From assembly GCA_963691705.1 (NCBI GenBank), contig OY829540.1, positions 7,578,001 through 7,642,000 of the forward strand: 64,000 nucleotides of DNA, written 5' to 3'. The DNA comes from Viola odorata (lineage: Eukaryota > Streptophyta > Magnoliopsida > Malpighiales > Violaceae). Positions 62,501-64,000 of the stretch are shown here, piece by piece. The position numbers were made by a program, and so were the translations under genes. A model generated the notes under the pieces. That model did not search any database. It was not told the origin of the DNA and saw nothing but the letters and a program-made list of their open reading frames with translations. The first letter of the stretch is position 1. Every line of letters begins with the position of its first letter.

Positions 62501-63194
62501 TTGTTGATTGCAAAGCGAAGCTTCAGCAGAGCGCAATCCAGTCGGGACACTAAAATTTCCAACCAGTATCACAATGTCAGATGAGTTTACGTCCACGCAG
62601 GGATACGACGTCACCCTACGCAGCTCTAACCGGTCCATCACGTAACTGCCTGCCGGCCTCACATAAACCTGCATGAAAAAATTAAGCAGAGCGCATTAAA
62701 AGATAATTAAGCTCGCGCGACTAAACTTTTACTAATTTTTGCTGAGTTTTACTTACGGAGAGGACGGCATCAGGATGGACGATTCTCCGGAAGAGGTCCA
62801 ACTGTTGAACGCAGAGTCGTTGAAAATCCGGGCTCGGTAAAATTAGTTTATGGTTGCCGTTATCTTCGATTGTTTGAGAGAAGTCAACAGGTGAGGTGGA
62901 GCATCCGCGAATGGCGGAAACAACTGCCGAAGCGGAAGATATTTCTGATGGTTCAGCTTCTGGTTTGGGACCGGGGAGTGTCTCTCTCACGTGGTGGAGA
63001 GTGTTTTCAATGGGAGGAGAGGAGGAGGAGGCATTGGTGGTGGTGGTGGTGGTGAGGAGGAGTGGTTTGGTTCCGGTGTGGGGTGGTTTATGGAAAGCAG
63101 TGGAGGAGAAGAGGAGGTTGGTGGCGGCGTTGGTAGTGGTTGCGGCGGCGGGGGGGGAGAGTGGAGTTTGGAGTTTGATGGCGGAGAGGAGCAT
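59528..63194 (-). CDS. CSK: Chloroplast sensor kinase
   Basis: Nine coding exons on the minus strand: 63194-62757, 62668-62501, 62399-62097, 61610-61545, 61455-61387, 61286-61194, 60949-60726, 60215-59942 and 59782-59528. These give 629 residues in one frame. Family role: a bacterial-type sensor kinase of the chloroplast stroma that couples plastoquinone redox state to plastid transcription. Residues 1 to about 60 are Ser/Thr/Pro-rich, as in a transit peptide. A GAF-like sensor covers roughly 120-300. The H-box reads VEQIRGPLSSIRTLSKML with Glu324 where a kinase has His. The ATP domain has an N-box (LRQALSNLIEGALL), a G1-like DDDGPDM and G2 FVAGLTVAREILESYG, ending GGTRVELWLP. The start at 63194 (MLLSAI) fits relatives; an upstream ATG at 63296 would add 34 unmatched residues. 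Intron 6 uses a GC donor (ACAAAG|GCATAT). Confidence 0.93.
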
Positions 63195-63784
63195 CGTGTG
63201 TGGTGCAGTGGATGAAACGAAAGCCACTGGTGCGGGAAAAGGGAGATTCTTCTTCTGGAAGGTGAAGCCAAAATCATGACACGTAGACCGGTACAAATCC
63301 TGTGCACGACACCGTTTTAGTCATCGTTTCCAGATTTACTCGGGCCTAATATTTTCAGTTCTTACCTTGGGCCTGTTCCTGGGCCTATATTCAAACTGCT
63401 TATCTGATTTAGGGCTGGGCTTCGAGTATTCAAATTTAAAAATGAAAAATCAACAATTTTAAAATACACTTTGATGCATTTAATTGTCTAGTATCTTTGA
63501 TTGATTCAAAAATTGACATAATTATATATGGAAGTCGTTCGTTTGAGCGAATCATATGGACAGATAGTAGTGTGTCACTGACTAAAGAAAAACAAAATTA
63601 ATTCGAGAAGAGTTACTTTGACCAACTAAATTACTATTATTAGAAATAAATAAGTAAATATTCATGCCAACGTCATGTAGTATCCCATATATGAGGAGGA
63701 GTGGTTGAATTTGTAGTTGTGTTGCCTGGTCATAAAAAGGTCCATTCCTTTTGGTGTGTGATTGTGTTGTTTGTTAATGATTTA
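63195..63784. other. CSK promoter region
   Basis: AT-rich 590 bp between the CSK start and a foldback end. Contains the likely CSK promoter. No clear TATA box assigned. Confidence 0.4.
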
Positions 63785-64000
63785 GGGTTAATGAAATAAA
63801 TGGCACCTGTACTCGCTTAAATATATTGATTTGGCCATTTATCTTTTTTTTGGTCACATTTGACACTCGCACTCGAATGATCGTTCACATTTGGACCCTC
63901 ATAGTGACGTCTTCTAACACATTCCATTAAGTGTCTGGCGTGACATGACACGTCAGATGCCACGTGTAATTTTACTGCACATCAATGGAGATAACATTTG
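63785..64000. mobile_element. Mutator-like foldback element, copy D, cut by window end
   Basis: Starts GGGTTAATGAAATAAATGGC-ACCTGTACT, aligning to the ends of copies A-C over the first 23 bp. It continues with family-type words (TTTGACACTCGCACTCG, GGCGTGACATGACACGTCA, GCCACGTG). The other end and target duplication lie outside the window. Confidence 0.7.

Noticed and set aside
62896..63279. 127-codon frame opposite CSK exon 1
   Set aside because: Antisense of the transit-peptide region; no motif.
63195..63296. 34-residue N-terminal extension of CSK
   Set aside because: MLLSAI at 63194 matches the start I recall for relatives and yields a normal transit peptide.
1..64000. tRNA genes
   Set aside because: No segment with both a cloverleaf and a proper GGTTCGAATC-type box was recognised by eye; a covariance search could still find one.

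Overview
This is nuclear DNA of a dicot plant. It is AT-rich, its genes are split by short GT-AG introns, the proteins are plant-specific, and the spaces between genes are filled with plant transposable elements (Stowaway, hAT, PIF/Harbinger-like, Mutator-like, copia, TRIM). There is no bacterial or viral gene organisation. The species cannot be named from the sequence.

Layout: two back-to-back Stowaway-like elements (0.1-1.0 kb); an ESR/DORNROSCHEN-type AP2/ERF regulator (1.3-2.6 kb, +); a small serine-rich protein gene (5.9 kb, +); an NPH3/BTB gene (8.1-10.6 kb, -); gene-poor DNA; a young copia-type LTR element without a usable polyprotein (14.7-18.9 kb, coding sense -); gene-poor DNA; a small coiled-coil gene broken by a TRIM that is itself broken by a Mutator-like foldback (24.8-27.2 kb); a PIF/Harbinger-like element (29.7-30.9 kb); a GT17 glycosyltransferase (32.1-33.9 kb, +); a chloroplast 23S rRNA fragment (34.8 kb); a small unknown gene (36.4 kb, +); a XERICO-like RING-H2 gene with a frameshifting 14-bp duplication (38.0-38.5 kb, -); a 14-exon DUF707 gene (40.5-44.2 kb, -); a hAT element (45.9-46.9 kb); a large foldback Mutator-like element holding a solo LTR (48.5-51.4 kb); an intronless SF3B1 gene (53.6-57.5 kb, -); another foldback (57.7-59.0 kb); a chloroplast sensor kinase gene (59.5-63.2 kb, -); and the left end of a fourth foldback at the window edge.

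The genes are not an operon and share no single pathway. They are a conserved neighbourhood: from memory, the order serine-rich / NPH3 / GT17 / small protein / RING / DUF707 / CSK follows Arabidopsis At1g67910 to At1g67840. ESR2-type AP2 next to a serine-rich gene also recalls the duplicate segment near At1g24577-At1g24590. SF3B1 is the extra gene.

The most distinctive feature is a family of long-inverted-repeat, Mutator-like foldbacks. They share the ends GG-T-TAA...GGCACC, 10-bp target duplications and repeated GCATGCCACGT palindromes. Copies lie just upstream of SF3B1 and CSK and inside a TRIM. Exon boundaries were derived by hand from GT/GC-AG sites, frame continuity and family knowledge.
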